DNA of 42,991 nucleotides from an uncultured Bacteroidales bacterium (GCA_902776955.1 CACYSG010000013.1:1-42991), one strand, 5' to 3'; numbered from the stretch's first letter, positions 16,932 to 24,550 are shown. A program made the numbers and translations. The notes: a model not told the origin generated them from the sequence alone.

Positions 16932-18959
16932 TCAATTCATGATGATGTCAGTAATCATGTTGATGTCGCTCACGCCGACCTCGCCGTCGCTGTTGGCGTC
17001 GGCACGGCGGCGCGTGCCGTCATCGTAACGGCCGCCCAGGATGATGTCGATCACGACGTTGATGTCACTCAGGTTGACCTCGCCGTCGAGGTTGACATCG
17101 CCGTTCTTGTCCTCGATGTGCAACACATAGCGCATGCCGGCGTTGACATCCAGTTTGCCGAATCCCCAGCGTGCCTTGTTGCCCAGACGCACTTGCCCAT
17201 CCTTATAGCTGGTGTTGCGCAGCACGTCGCGCACGTCGGCGACACTGAGTTCGGGGTTGGCCTGCATCCACAGGGCAATCGCTCCTGTAACAACGGGTGC
17301 CGACATCGAGGTACCCAGGTCGGGACAATAGGGATACTCCACGCCATCGACAAATACCGACGGCTGCCAGTACCTGATGTTGGGGGCTCCGGTGTCATAA
17401 CGGTTGGCCGACGAGATCACGACGCTACCGGGAGCGCACACGTCGGGACGCGCAATGCCGTTATAGTCAGGACCGTAGGAGGAGTAATACGAGATCTCGT
17501 AGGGCGTGCTGAAGTAGCGGAAGTATAACGAGCCGTCACGCAGGGGCACATACTGCTTGGTGTTGTAGGAGCCCACCGAGATGACGCTGTCGGTAGTCGC
17601 CAGGTCGCTGATTGAGCCTTGGGGCGTTCCGGTAGAAACCCACGGCAGCCCGTAATTGTTGAAGTAGGCATATTGCGATGTCCAGATGTCCAGATTGTCG
17701 AGTGCCGCTCCATAGTATTGGAAGCCCATGACGTAGTTGCCCGCATTGGCGGTCATGTCAACGGTCATGAGCGACGAGCCGTTACCTGTACTCTCGACAA
17801 CGCCATTGAACGAAACCCAGCCGGTATAGTACTGTGACAGCAGGGCATCGGTCTCGGTATTTATCTCGGCGGTCACACCGGTGACGGTGGAACCCAGCGA
17901 GCGGGATTTGTACACGATGTTGCCGGTCTGGGTGTCAACGACAATCAGGCGGGTGTTGAACGGTTTACCGTCACGGGTCCAGGCGTTGATACATCCTGTG
18001 CGCTTCAATCCGCGGTTGTAGCCGCTCAGCAGCACCGACACGGTGTCCTCTTGGGAAGACATCTGCTCATGGATGCACACGGTCTCGTCACCGTCGTTAC
18101 CGGCAGCGACAACAAACACGCGACCGGGACCGGCGAACTGCTCAAACACCTGGGAGAGGAAGGAAGTGCCGTCATGGCCACCCACGTTGGTGCCCAGACT
18201 GATGTTGACTACATAAGGCTTACCCATGCGGCGGGCATAGTCATCGATGTAGCTGATGCAGTGGGCCACGCGCACGTCGCTGAGTTCACCCTCGGGCATA
18301 CCGCACACCACGATATCGGCCTCGGGGGCGATGCCGTGCCAACCGTTACCCTGGTAGCTGCCGGCAGCGATGCCGGCAGTCTGCGTGCCGTGGGTCGTCA
18401 AGGGGTCGTCGGTCGTGAGCGGCTTGATGGTCTCGGGGCGCTCAAAGCTGCTTCCCGGCAGCTGGATGCGGTTGACCATCGTAGCACGGCCACTGTCGTT
18501 AAACGGCATATACACCGCCTTGACGCGCGTGTTGCCCTCATTGTCCCAGAAGTTGATGTGGTTGAAGTCAAAGCCGCAGTCGATCACGCCGACAATCACG
18601 CCCTTACCCGTGTAAGGCATGTCAAGCCTCTCGCCCTGCTGTACAGGATCAACGTGCGAATAGTAACGCACGCTGTCGCAATAGGTCACCAGGGGGATGG
18701 CGGCACTGGCATGCAGCACGCCCGAGAACGACTTGAGGTCGTAGGGCTTATAGCTGTTGGGAACCTCGGCGGTAATGATGCCGTCATACCTCGCGGTAAT
18801 TACCAGTCCCGCATTGCGCAACTGCGTCAAGCTCACCTCGTCGTCATTGACGGCGATGAATGCGTCATACTTATCATTGCTAGATGTCTGCGCGCCCACA
18901 GTGAGACGACACATCAACACCATGGCAAGCACGCACAAGTACAAAACCGACTTTTTCAT
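16932..18959 (-). CDS. Secreted S8 (subtilisin-like) serine protease with dockerin-like C-terminus
   Basis: This 675-residue exported protease starts with a signal peptide (MKKSVLYLCVLAMVLMCRLTVGAQ). The subtilisin triad is visible: Asp127 in VIVGVIDCGFDF, His190 in THGTQTAGIAAG and Ser551 in GTSMSAPVVTGA; Asn288 in VVAAGNDG is the oxyanion-hole residue. Residues 300-440, between the His and Ser blocks, look like an inserted beta-rich domain. The C-terminus (about 619-675) has two dockerin-type loops, NGDVNLDGEVNLSDINVVID and ADANSDGEVGVSDINMITDI. It is the first gene of the run protease-ruvA-sprA-epsG, with spacings of 61, 60 and 28 bases. Substrate unknown. No type IX sorting domain (CTD) is evident at its end. 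Confidence 0.92.
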   Translation of the reverse strand: MKKSVLYLCVLAMVLMCRLTVGAQTSSNDKYDAFIAVNDDEVSLTQLRNAGLVITARYDGIITAEVPNSYKPYDLKSFSGVLHASAAIPLVTYCDSVRYYSHVDPVQQGERLDMPYTGKGVIVGVIDCGFDFNHINFWDNEGNTRVKAVYMPFNDSGRATMVNRIQLPGSSFERPETIKPLTTDDPLTTHGTQTAGIAAGSYQGNGWHGIAPEADIVVCGMPEGELSDVRVAHCISYIDDYARRMGKPYVVNISLGTNVGGHDGTSFLSQVFEQFAGPGRVFVVAAGNDGDETVCIHEQMSSQEDTVSVLLSGYNRGLKRTGCINAWTRDGKPFNTRLIVVDTQTGNIVYKSRSLGSTVTGVTAEINTETDALLSQYYTGWVSFNGVVESTGNGSSLMTVDMTANAGNYVMGFQYYGAALDNLDIWTSQYAYFNNYGLPWVSTGTPQGSISDLATTDSVISVGSYNTKQYVPLRDGSLYFRYFSTPYEISYYSSYGPDYNGIARPDVCAPGSVVISSANRYDTGAPNIRYWQPSVFVDGVEYPYCPDLGTSMSAPVVTGAIALWMQANPELSVADVRDVLRNTSYKDGQVRLGNKARWGFGKLDVNAGMRYVLHIEDKNGDVNLDGEVNLSDINVVIDIILGGRYDDGTRRRADANSDGEVGVSDINMITDIIMN

Positions 18960-19038
18960 ATCATCACAGATATTATTTGTTATTAAACCCGAAAAGTTTC
19001 TAATGTTGTAATTTGAATAAACGACTTTTTTGAAACGA

Positions 19039-19046
19039 CAAAATTA
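19039..19046 (-). promoter_or_regulatory. -7 element upstream of the S8 protease gene
   Basis: Read on the minus strand this is TAATTTTG, matching TAnnTTTG, about 80 bases before the protease start codon. No clear -33 TTTG is seen. Confidence 0.45.
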
Positions 19047-19153
19047 CTATTTTTTTCGATGTGACACATTATTAATAGGCAATTAATACACATTTTTCAA
19101 CTCTTTCATCTGAATTTTGCAGCTCGACAAACCTAAGTTAACGCAACAAATGA

Positions 19154-19182
19154 GGGAGCGGCTGCTTGAAACAACCGCTCCC
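19154..19182 (-). terminator. Likely terminator of the TPR operon
   Basis: GGGAGCGGCTG (19154-19164) and CAACCGCTCCC (19172-19182) form an 11-bp stem with one wobble pair and a 7-base loop. It lies 31 bases after the TPR gene stop. The T tract on the minus strand is poor. Confidence 0.55.
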
Positions 19183-19212
19183 CTATAACACTCAGTCTAT
19201 TTATTCAAAAAT

Positions 19213-20838
19213 TTACTTCAGAGTCTTCACGTAGTCACGCAGCGACTGGTTGTCAGGATCATACTCGAGCCACTTCTGATAATAGGTCTTTGCAGTGGCC
19301 TTATCGCCCTTGGTGAAGTAGTAGGTAGCCAGGTAGTTATAGGCATACTTGAAATAGCGGGCATAGGAGGCCTTATCTTCCTTGGTCTCGAGAATCTGGA
19401 GCAACTCGTTGTAGGCTGCCAGAGCGGCACCGTTGTTGGTGTCTCCCTCGCGAACCTTAGCAACCTTAGCCTTCTGGTTCACGATCAGCACATTGCCGGA
19501 AACGAGCTTGTCAACCTCGTCGATGTAGTACTGCGACTTGTTCAGTGCGTCGGCCCTGGTGGCGGCATCGAGCGTCTCGGTGGTGGCGATGCCCAGGTAG
19601 TAGTTAGACAGGTTAAACAGGTCGTTGGACTTGTAGTTATCGCTGTCGACCAGACGCTGGTAGTACTCAGCAGCCTTAATGTAGTTCTCGGTCTCGGCAT
19701 AGCTGTCGCCCATGAAGCGGATCAGGTCGGCGTTGTTGGGGTTCAGCTCAAGGGCCTTCTCATAGGCGGTAATGGCCTCCTCGGGATGGCCGACGCTCTG
19801 CAAGGCCTGACCGTAGTCGGTATAGTCGCGAACCTCGTAGTTTGAACCCTGGGGAACAGCGTTGGCAAAGAACGAGCGTCCTGCCTCAACGGCCTCGGGC
19901 CACTTCTCGAGCTGTACCAGGTTATAGAGCTGCATACGCATCATGTAGAACACCTTGCTGTCGTTGGGATCCAACTTGTTAACCAAGCTCGTAGCCAGAT
20001 TATAAGACTCGTTGTACTTCTCACCGAAGAACAGCAGCTGCACGTAGCGCACCTCGTCCTGGGCAAAGTGGTTGGGGTTCTGGATGTACTTACCGTACTG
20101 CTCGGCGGCCTTTGCGCCCAGGTTGTCGGCGTAGTACTTCTCGGCGAGCTCACGCTGAACCAGTGCCGAGTTGGGAACCTTGGCCTGCAACTCCTCGAGA
20201 CGTCCGATTGCCATCTCGGGATTCACATTGAAATAGGTGTTGGCATACTTCACATAGGCCTCGATGTTGTTAGGATCCTTGTCGAAGGCCAACTCATAGA
20301 TGCCTGCCGCATTGCCCCAGTCCTTCTTGTCGGCCTTGGTGTCGGCCTCAAAGATGTAGCTGTCGGGATCGTCGGCGTTCCACTTGCGGGCATTCTTAAT
20401 GCATTTGTCGATGTCCTTGGCATAGGTGGTGGGATTGGCATCATAGTAGGCGCGGGCAATCTCTACCTCGAGCTTAGCATCCTTCTTGGAGAGCTTGCGG
20501 GCCTTCTCCAGAAGAGCCTTGACGTCACCGCCCTGCTTCAGAGCGATGGCTGCTTGACCCACGTAGTTGTAGGGATTGGATGCGTTGGCGGCAATACCCC
20601 TTTCAAAATTGGATGCTGCCTTGGCGATGTTACCCTGATGCAGCGCGATCTGTCCCAGATAGTAGAAGGCCTCGGCCTTGTCGGTGGTGGGAGCGTTGAG
20701 ATTGCGCTCGAGCAGTTCCTTGGCATTGTCAAGTTTGTCAACCTTGTAGTACTCAATACCGTCCTTGTAACCCTGTGCGTTAACCAGCAGGGACGCACAC
20801 ATCAACATGAGTGATGCAAAAAAGAATTTACGTTTCAT
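19213..20838 (-). CDS. Exported tetratricopeptide repeat protein
   Basis: This 541-residue protein has a signal peptide (MKRKFFFASLMLMCASLLVNAQ) followed by helical repeats along its length. Typical TPR units are AEAFYYLGQIALHQGNIAKA (about 55-74), HPEEAITAYEKALELNPNNA and NYIKAAEYYQRLVDSDNYKS, with a last unit near DKATAKTYYQKWLEYDPDNQ. TPR arrays are protein-binding scaffolds. It is the last gene of a three-gene minus-strand unit after the PstS-like lipoprotein (83 bases apart). In many Bacteroidota a TPR gene follows a PstS-like gene downstream of exbB/exbD/tonB genes; those energising genes are not here. Location is probably periplasmic. Confidence 0.88.
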   Translation of the reverse strand: MKRKFFFASLMLMCASLLVNAQGYKDGIEYYKVDKLDNAKELLERNLNAPTTDKAEAFYYLGQIALHQGNIAKAASNFERGIAANASNPYNYVGQAAIALKQGGDVKALLEKARKLSKKDAKLEVEIARAYYDANPTTYAKDIDKCIKNARKWNADDPDSYIFEADTKADKKDWGNAAGIYELAFDKDPNNIEAYVKYANTYFNVNPEMAIGRLEELQAKVPNSALVQRELAEKYYADNLGAKAAEQYGKYIQNPNHFAQDEVRYVQLLFFGEKYNESYNLATSLVNKLDPNDSKVFYMMRMQLYNLVQLEKWPEAVEAGRSFFANAVPQGSNYEVRDYTDYGQALQSVGHPEEAITAYEKALELNPNNADLIRFMGDSYAETENYIKAAEYYQRLVDSDNYKSNDLFNLSNYYLGIATTETLDAATRADALNKSQYYIDEVDKLVSGNVLIVNQKAKVAKVREGDTNNGAALAAYNELLQILETKEDKASYARYFKYAYNYLATYYFTKGDKATAKTYYQKWLEYDPDNQSLRDYVKTLK

Positions 20839-20921
20839 TGCAGTAACAATTTAATGTTAATATTTATTAGTTAGTTATGTTTAATTATCCATGTTGCAAC
20901 TTCCGTGCCAATCTGTAAGCA

Positions 20922-21911
20922 TTATTGCAGTTCAACAGTTCTGACCGGCTCGGCGGCAGGCAGAATGCCCGTTTGAAGAATAATCTTCTGACCGATCACT
21001 CCAGTCAGGAAGGTGAAGAAACCGTGGTCGAGCATTCCGTTATAGGATGCGTCGATGGCCCAGATGGAACGCACCAGGGGATAGTCTCCGCTGTAGATGT
21101 GAGCCTGATAGGGTTTCACGGCCTCAATCTTGTCGTCGCCGCGCAGGGGCATCACCTTGATGTGGTCGGTGAAGTCGATAACGGTCACCTCGTTCTGGGT
21201 CTTGAGCTGTTCATACTTCTCGGCGATGGGAATCTCGGCCTTCTTCAAGTCGCTGGTGATCCAGCTCACGCCGATGAAGCCGATAACGTTCTTATACTGC
21301 TGGACAGCGTCAAACACGTCCTGGCTGGAGCCTCTTGCATATACATTAGGCCCGAAATTACCGCCGTTGAGGAACTTATCCTTCATGTAATGCACAACCC
21401 CGGTGCCGGAGCCGTCAAACATCACCTTGATGGTGTCGTTCTTGAGCTTGGTGGGATATACCTCGCCCCATCGTTTCACCTTGCCGGTGAAGATGTCGCG
21501 CAGGTCCTCCATCGACAGCTCGTCGATATCGTTCTGCTTGTTGACGATGACGGCGATGGCATCGACAGCAATCATCTTTGAGCGGTAGCCACGACCCAGC
21601 TTCTTGAGACTCTTCTTCTGGTCGGGAGTCAGGTCATGAGAGATGATAATCAGGTCAACCCTGTTTTTGAACAACGAGTCGAGGGCGTCATGCTCATTGA
21701 TGTACTCGGGCATGATACTGGCCTCGGGATACTGGTATTCAAACACGGCAATCTCTTGCTCGAGCACACTCTCAAACGACTCGTCACACATGATGCGTGC
21801 CAAGCCACGAGTGCTGGTACTCTTGGGGTTATTGTGACCGCATGCAGCCATCATCATGGCCAGCACGAGGGCGGCAACCACCATGGGCAGATTATTTCTT
21901 CTTGTCTTCAT
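20922..21911 (-). CDS. PstS-like phosphate-binding lipoprotein
   Basis: This 329-residue protein belongs to the PstS-like periplasmic binding family. Its lipobox is MAAC with Cys24 as the predicted acylated residue. The family pattern is visible in SLFKNRVDLIIISHDLTPDQ (about 80-99), then AVDAIAVIVNKQNDIDELSMEDLRDIFTGKVKRWGEV (about 114-150) and DGSGTGVVHYMKDKFL, where SGT forms part of a phosphate-type anion site. No pstC, pstA or pstB gene is nearby. The gene overlaps the upstream small membrane-protein gene by 20 bases and precedes the TPR gene, so the three are almost certainly one transcript. The ligand could be phosphate or another anion. Confidence 0.88.
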   Translation of the reverse strand: MKTRRNNLPMVVAALVLAMMMAACGHNNPKSTSTRGLARIMCDESFESVLEQEIAVFEYQYPEASIMPEYINEHDALDSLFKNRVDLIIISHDLTPDQKKSLKKLGRGYRSKMIAVDAIAVIVNKQNDIDELSMEDLRDIFTGKVKRWGEVYPTKLKNDTIKVMFDGSGTGVVHYMKDKFLNGGNFGPNVYARGSSQDVFDAVQQYKNVIGFIGVSWITSDLKKAEIPIAEKYEQLKTQNEVTVIDFTDHIKVMPLRGDDKIEAVKPYQAHIYSGDYPLVRSIWAIDASYNGMLDHGFFTFLTGVIGQKIILQTGILPAAEPVRTVELQ

Positions 21912-22200
21912 TGCCTTTGTCCTCCATCATTTTAAGCCTCTCACTATAGGTCATGTACTGTTCTTCTTCCTCTTCATCATCATAGCGGCGCATGCCGTAG
22001 CTGTGCTCTCCCTTCACCTCACGATATCCGCGAAACAGGCCATAGGCGGCAAACGCGACAGCGAAGAACCAGCTCAGGTATCTAGGCAGGCCAAATAAAT
22101 TAATCGCCATCAAGACCGCTACGCCCAGGTAAAACAAGACCATGAAGATGCCGAAAAACATCCACAGCACTTGAACCACTCTTGATTGTTTCTTGCTCAT
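21892..22200 (-). CDS. Small membrane protein, first gene of the PstS-TPR unit
   Basis: This 102-residue protein has two predicted membrane helices, VLWMFFGIFMVLFYLGVAVLMAINLF (about 10-35) and LSWFFAVAFAAYGLFRGYRE (about 42-61). A cytosolic tail follows with an acidic run (DDEEEEEQ, about 74-81) and a lysine-rich end. I do not recognise a named family. Its 3' end overlaps the PstS-like gene by 20 bases in another frame, which points to translational coupling. It stands where ExbD/TonB genes stand in related operons, but it is not one of them. Confidence 0.75.
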   Translation of the reverse strand: MSKKQSRVVQVLWMFFGIFMVLFYLGVAVLMAINLFGLPRYLSWFFAVAFAAYGLFRGYREVKGEHSYGMRRYDDEEEEEQYMTYSERLKMMEDKGNEDKKK

Positions 22201-22284
22201 AAGATCTATTTTTTATTCACAGCATTGTTGCCAATCCTGCCGTTAGACTACCATTAGACAAAATGGTTTATAACTATCAAACGA

Positions 22285-22292
22285 CAAAGTTA
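22285..22292 (-). promoter_or_regulatory. -7 element of the PstS-TPR operon
   Basis: Read on the minus strand this is TAACTTTG, matching TAnnTTTG, 84 bases before the start codon of the first gene. The -33 box is not obvious. Confidence 0.55.
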
Positions 22293-22428
22293 ACATTTTA
22301 TCCTGAATTGGGCTGTTAAATTAATAAAAATTGTTGACTCTTTCCCTCAAAAAAACGATACATGACGCCTCCTGCAAGCCTGCATAGATGGAAATCAAGC
22401 CTTAAATGGTATAAATGTTAAGAAATTG

Positions 22429-22459
22429 TTGCACAATAAAAATTAATGGAGTATATTTG
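22429..22459 (+). promoter_or_regulatory. Orphan rightward promoter
   Basis: TTG at 22429-22431 and TATATTTG at 22452-22459 are separated by 20 bases, a good Bacteroidota promoter. No plus-strand gene follows before 33.8 kb. A terminator lies only 44 bases downstream. Confidence 0.7.
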
Positions 22460-22465
22460 CATCAC

Positions 22466-22535
22466 CTTAAATCAAACTTTTATTCATACTATTTTTCCTA
22501 GGGCACCTTCGTTGTGATAACGAAGTGCTTTTTTT
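22466..22535 (+). ncRNA. Candidate small RNA of about 70 nt
   Basis: Transcription from the promoter at 22429-22459 should begin near 22465 and stop at the hairpin at 22503-22528, followed by TTTTTTT (22529-22535). The stem pairs GCACCTTCGTT with AACGAAGTGC, with one bulged base. The 5' part is AT-rich and unstructured by eye and no short open frame with a convincing start is seen. It could be a free small RNA or a leader whose gene has been lost. The start site is inferred. Confidence 0.5.
22503..22535 (+). terminator. Strong rightward terminator
   Basis: A 10-bp GC-containing stem with one bulge and a 5-base loop (GTGAT) is followed by seven Ts. It ends the candidate small RNA. Confidence 0.8.
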
Positions 22536-22623
22536 CATACCCATACAGGATAACCACGCCTCACACGATAAAAGGGCTCAGCGGATAACTGCTGGGGACC
22601 GGTGTGGCCTCGCTCTAGGTAAC

Positions 22624-22659
22624 AAAAAAACCGGAGGATTGAATCCCCCGATTTTTTTT
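22624..22659 (-). terminator. Terminator of the YitT-like gene
   Basis: In minus-strand reading AATCGGGGGATT pairs with AATCCTCCGGTT (two wobble pairs), flanked by T runs on both sides. It lies 27 bases after the gene's stop codon and may work in both directions. Confidence 0.7.
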
Positions 22660-22685
22660 GATAACTGAATTGCATCAAGCACCGA

Positions 22686-23636
22686 TCACTCCACAGGAAG
22701 CGCGCGGAATCCGGTTCCCAGAATCTCGGAACTCTCGATGATGTTCACAAAGGCGTGCGGATCGATAAGATGCAGAGCCGAACGCAGCTTAATCATATCC
22801 GAACGGTCAAGGGTGACATAGACCATCTTGCGCTCCTTACCCTCGTAGAGGCCGCTACCCGTGATGCAGGTGCCGCCACGCTTGATATCGTTGATGATAT
22901 AGTCGCGGATGGGGTCCGGGTCATCGGTGATGATGAACATGGTCTTGTAACTCTTCATACCGTCAACCACAAGGTCAATCACCTTACCCTCGATGAAGAT
23001 GACAAGGATCGAATAGATGGGAAGGCGGATATCGTGGAAGGCGATAAGCGTGCTCAACGTGATGATGCCATCAACAATCATGACCAGCGTGCCCAGGGAA
23101 ATCTTGGTGTACTTGTGAAGAATCATCGAGATGATATCCGATCCGCCACTGGTAGCGCCCGAACGGAAGATAAGACCGATGGCCACACCATAGATGAGAC
23201 CGGCAAGTACGGTATTCAGGAAGTAATCGGGCATAAACCAGCCTCCGTTGAGAGGAATCTGGACCATCGACGGGCCTGCCGCGTTGACAATCTCGCCGTC
23301 GTGAATGACGGGGTTGTAGCCCCAAGTAGACTCCAGGATAAATGTGAACACAAAAATTAATGCGGTGGAAATGATGGTCTTGATACCGAACTTCGGGCCA
23401 AGAATCCACGTGCCGATGATCAGCAAGGGCACATCCATGCAGATGGCATAAAGTGAAATCTTCCAGGGCCACAAGGTGTTGATCACGTTACTCAGACCGT
23501 AAGTGCCACCAGGTGCCATGAGGTAAGGGTTAACAAACATCACATCGCCGACAGCAAACAGGGCGCTGCCGATGACCAGTAAAGTGTAGGCCCACACTTC
23601 ACGCCACAATTTCCTCTTGGGATCAATAGTAATCAT
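22686..23636 (-). CDS. YitT-family membrane protein
   Basis: This 316-residue protein has the two-part YitT layout. The N-terminal part holds about five or six membrane segments (for example VWAYTLLVIGSALFAVGDVMF, FLNTVLAGLIYGVAIGLIFR), with the conserved MAPGGTYGLSNVIN (about 37-50) and IFRSGATSGGSDIISMILHK (about 156-175) stretches. The soluble C-terminal part (about 225-316) matches DUF2179: SYKTMFIITDDPDPIRDYII, GTCITGSGLYEGKERKMVYV, and DPHAFVNIIESSEILGTGF. Family members are proposed transporters or regulators, but the substrate is not established. It is monocistronic with its own promoter and terminator. Confidence 0.92.
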   Translation of the reverse strand: MITIDPKRKLWREVWAYTLLVIGSALFAVGDVMFVNPYLMAPGGTYGLSNVINTLWPWKISLYAICMDVPLLIIGTWILGPKFGIKTIISTALIFVFTFILESTWGYNPVIHDGEIVNAAGPSMVQIPLNGGWFMPDYFLNTVLAGLIYGVAIGLIFRSGATSGGSDIISMILHKYTKISLGTLVMIVDGIITLSTLIAFHDIRLPIYSILVIFIEGKVIDLVVDGMKSYKTMFIITDDPDPIRDYIINDIKRGGTCITGSGLYEGKERKMVYVTLDRSDMIKLRSALHLIDPHAFVNIIESSEILGTGFRALPVE

Positions 23637-23729
23637 AAATTGTTTCTAAATTATTTATTCAAAATATAAGTCTTTATAAATCAGCACAATAAATGACAAT
23701 AATCAAATATGGTGCCGCGAATTCGGCCG

Positions 23730-23759
23730 CAAAGGTACACATTATTTGTCAATTGGCAA
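23730..23759 (-). promoter_or_regulatory. Promoter of the YitT-like gene
   Basis: On the minus strand TTG (23757-23759) is followed after 19 bases by TACCTTTG (23730-23737), a near-perfect Bacteroidota promoter. The start codon lies 93 bases downstream. Confidence 0.8.
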
Positions 23760-23803
23760 TTATTACTGTCCCGTAAAAATAAATTAATGCAGAAACTGCC
23801 GAA

Positions 23804-23940
23804 TGTAGGGCCTCGCCTTGGCGTGGCCGCTACGAGACAAGTAAAATAAACTACGAATTTCGCAAATTAAACAAATTGGCTTCCGCGTACTTATTTATCT
23901 CGAATTACACGAATTGCGGCACGCCAAGGCGAGGCCCTAC
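23804..23940. repeat. Inverted-repeat element R1, copy 2
   Basis: The left arm (23804-23828) carries the same TGTAGGGCCTCGCCTTGG start as copy 1, and the right arm (about 23918-23940) ends GCCAAGGCGAGGCCCTAC. The interior differs from copy 1 and instead contains GTAAAATAAACTACGAATT (23841-23859), whose exact reverse complement lies at 42823-42841. Confidence 0.85.
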
Positions 23941-23950
23941 CTCAGCGACA

Positions 23951-24008
23951 GGGGACGGCTCTTCTGGATGAAAAATGCCTGCATTTTTCGGACTGAAGAA
24001 CCGTCCCC
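23951..24008. repeat. Long hairpin next to R1 copy 2
   Basis: GGGGACGGCTCTTC (23951-23964) pairs with GAAGAACCGTCCCC (23995-24008) with one mismatch, and an inner stem pairs AAAAATGC (23971-23978) with GCATTTTT (23981-23988). No T tract follows, so it is called a repeat rather than a terminator. Confidence 0.8.
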
Positions 24009-24095
24009 CCGTAACCTCGCAACCTAGAGTCCACAGGTAAACCCATCAGGCCTATCTTAATGTCAAATGATTTGCGTCCAGTAAAATGCGGGAAA

Positions 24096-24359
24096 TGCAG
24101 GCCGAAGGTCTGCACAAGGCCAGTAGGCCTTGAATTGAAATAACACCATGGCGCGAGGGCCGTAGGTCCTCGTGGCTTGGTGAAAAAGACGCTATACTAA
24201 GCGGGCCCCGCAGGGGGCCACTAATGCTGGCTGTGAGTGGCCCTCTACGAGGCCCGTTCCGTTACACACTGGTCCCCCAGGCCACACAGGCCGACGGCCT
24301 GAGCGCCCTGGGGTTATGGCAAGTCAAGGCCGTCGGCCTTGTGCAGGTCGTCGACCTGC
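24096..24359. repeat. Cluster of REP-like short palindromes
   Basis: At least six 15-19 base palindromes with a 3-4 base centre lie in 264 bases: 24096-24114, 24116-24131, 24154-24172, 24287-24301, 24326-24340 and 24343-24359. Typical units are CAGGCCGACGGCCTG and AAGGCCGTCGGCCTT. A larger hairpin pairs 24202-24222 with 24236-24256 (21 positions, with three wobble-type differences). Confidence 0.8.
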
Positions 24360-24444
24360 TCGTCCGTTACGCTATGCCCCTTAAGCCCAAATAACTCCTC
24401 AATTTTTATTTGCTCAAGGGGTTACAACATATATCGGAATTTTT
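24342..24444 (+). repeat. Interspersed repeat R2, copy 2
   Basis: This copy aligns with the minus strand of 7398-7499 at roughly 85-90% by eye, from the REP-like palindrome at its left end through CCCCTTAAGCCCAA, ACTCCTCAATTT, TTGCTCAAGGGG and ATATATCGGA. The two copies are in opposite orientation. Confidence 0.85.
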
Positions 24445-24454
24445 CCCGGATGCT

Positions 24455-24490
24455 AAAAAAGAATTACGGGAGCCATCAGACTCCCGCAAT
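24455..24490 (-). terminator. Terminator of the proS operon
   Basis: ATTACGGGAG (24463-24472) pairs with CTCCCGCAAT (24481-24490), one wobble and an 8-base loop. On the minus strand it is followed by TCTTTTTT. It lies 60 bases after the proS stop. Confidence 0.8.
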
Positions 24491-24550
24491 CTTTTCTTGG
24501 ATAAGGAACAAAAAATGCTTTCCTGTGGATGAAAATACTTATTTTGTTCT

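Larger units (their letters stand above)
22201..22685. other. Intergenic region with a candidate small RNA
   Basis: Between the PstS-TPR operon and the YitT gene this stretch holds a leftward promoter (22285-22292), a rightward promoter plus terminator with no gene between (22429-22535), and the terminator of the YitT gene (22624-22659). The rest, around 22540-22620, shows nothing that I can name. Confidence 0.6.
23637..24550. other. Intergenic repeat island 2
   Basis: This gene-free region of about 900 bases contains, from left to right, the YitT promoter, inverted-repeat element R1 copy 2, a 58-base hairpin, a cluster of REP-like palindromes, repeat R2 copy 2 and the proS terminator. Short open frames in it are explained by the repeats. 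Confidence 0.75.

Noticed and set aside
24096-24359. Possible CRISPR array in the palindrome cluster
   Set aside because: The palindromes differ in sequence and have irregular spacing with no constant repeat of 25-37 bases and no spacers, and no cas genes lie nearby.
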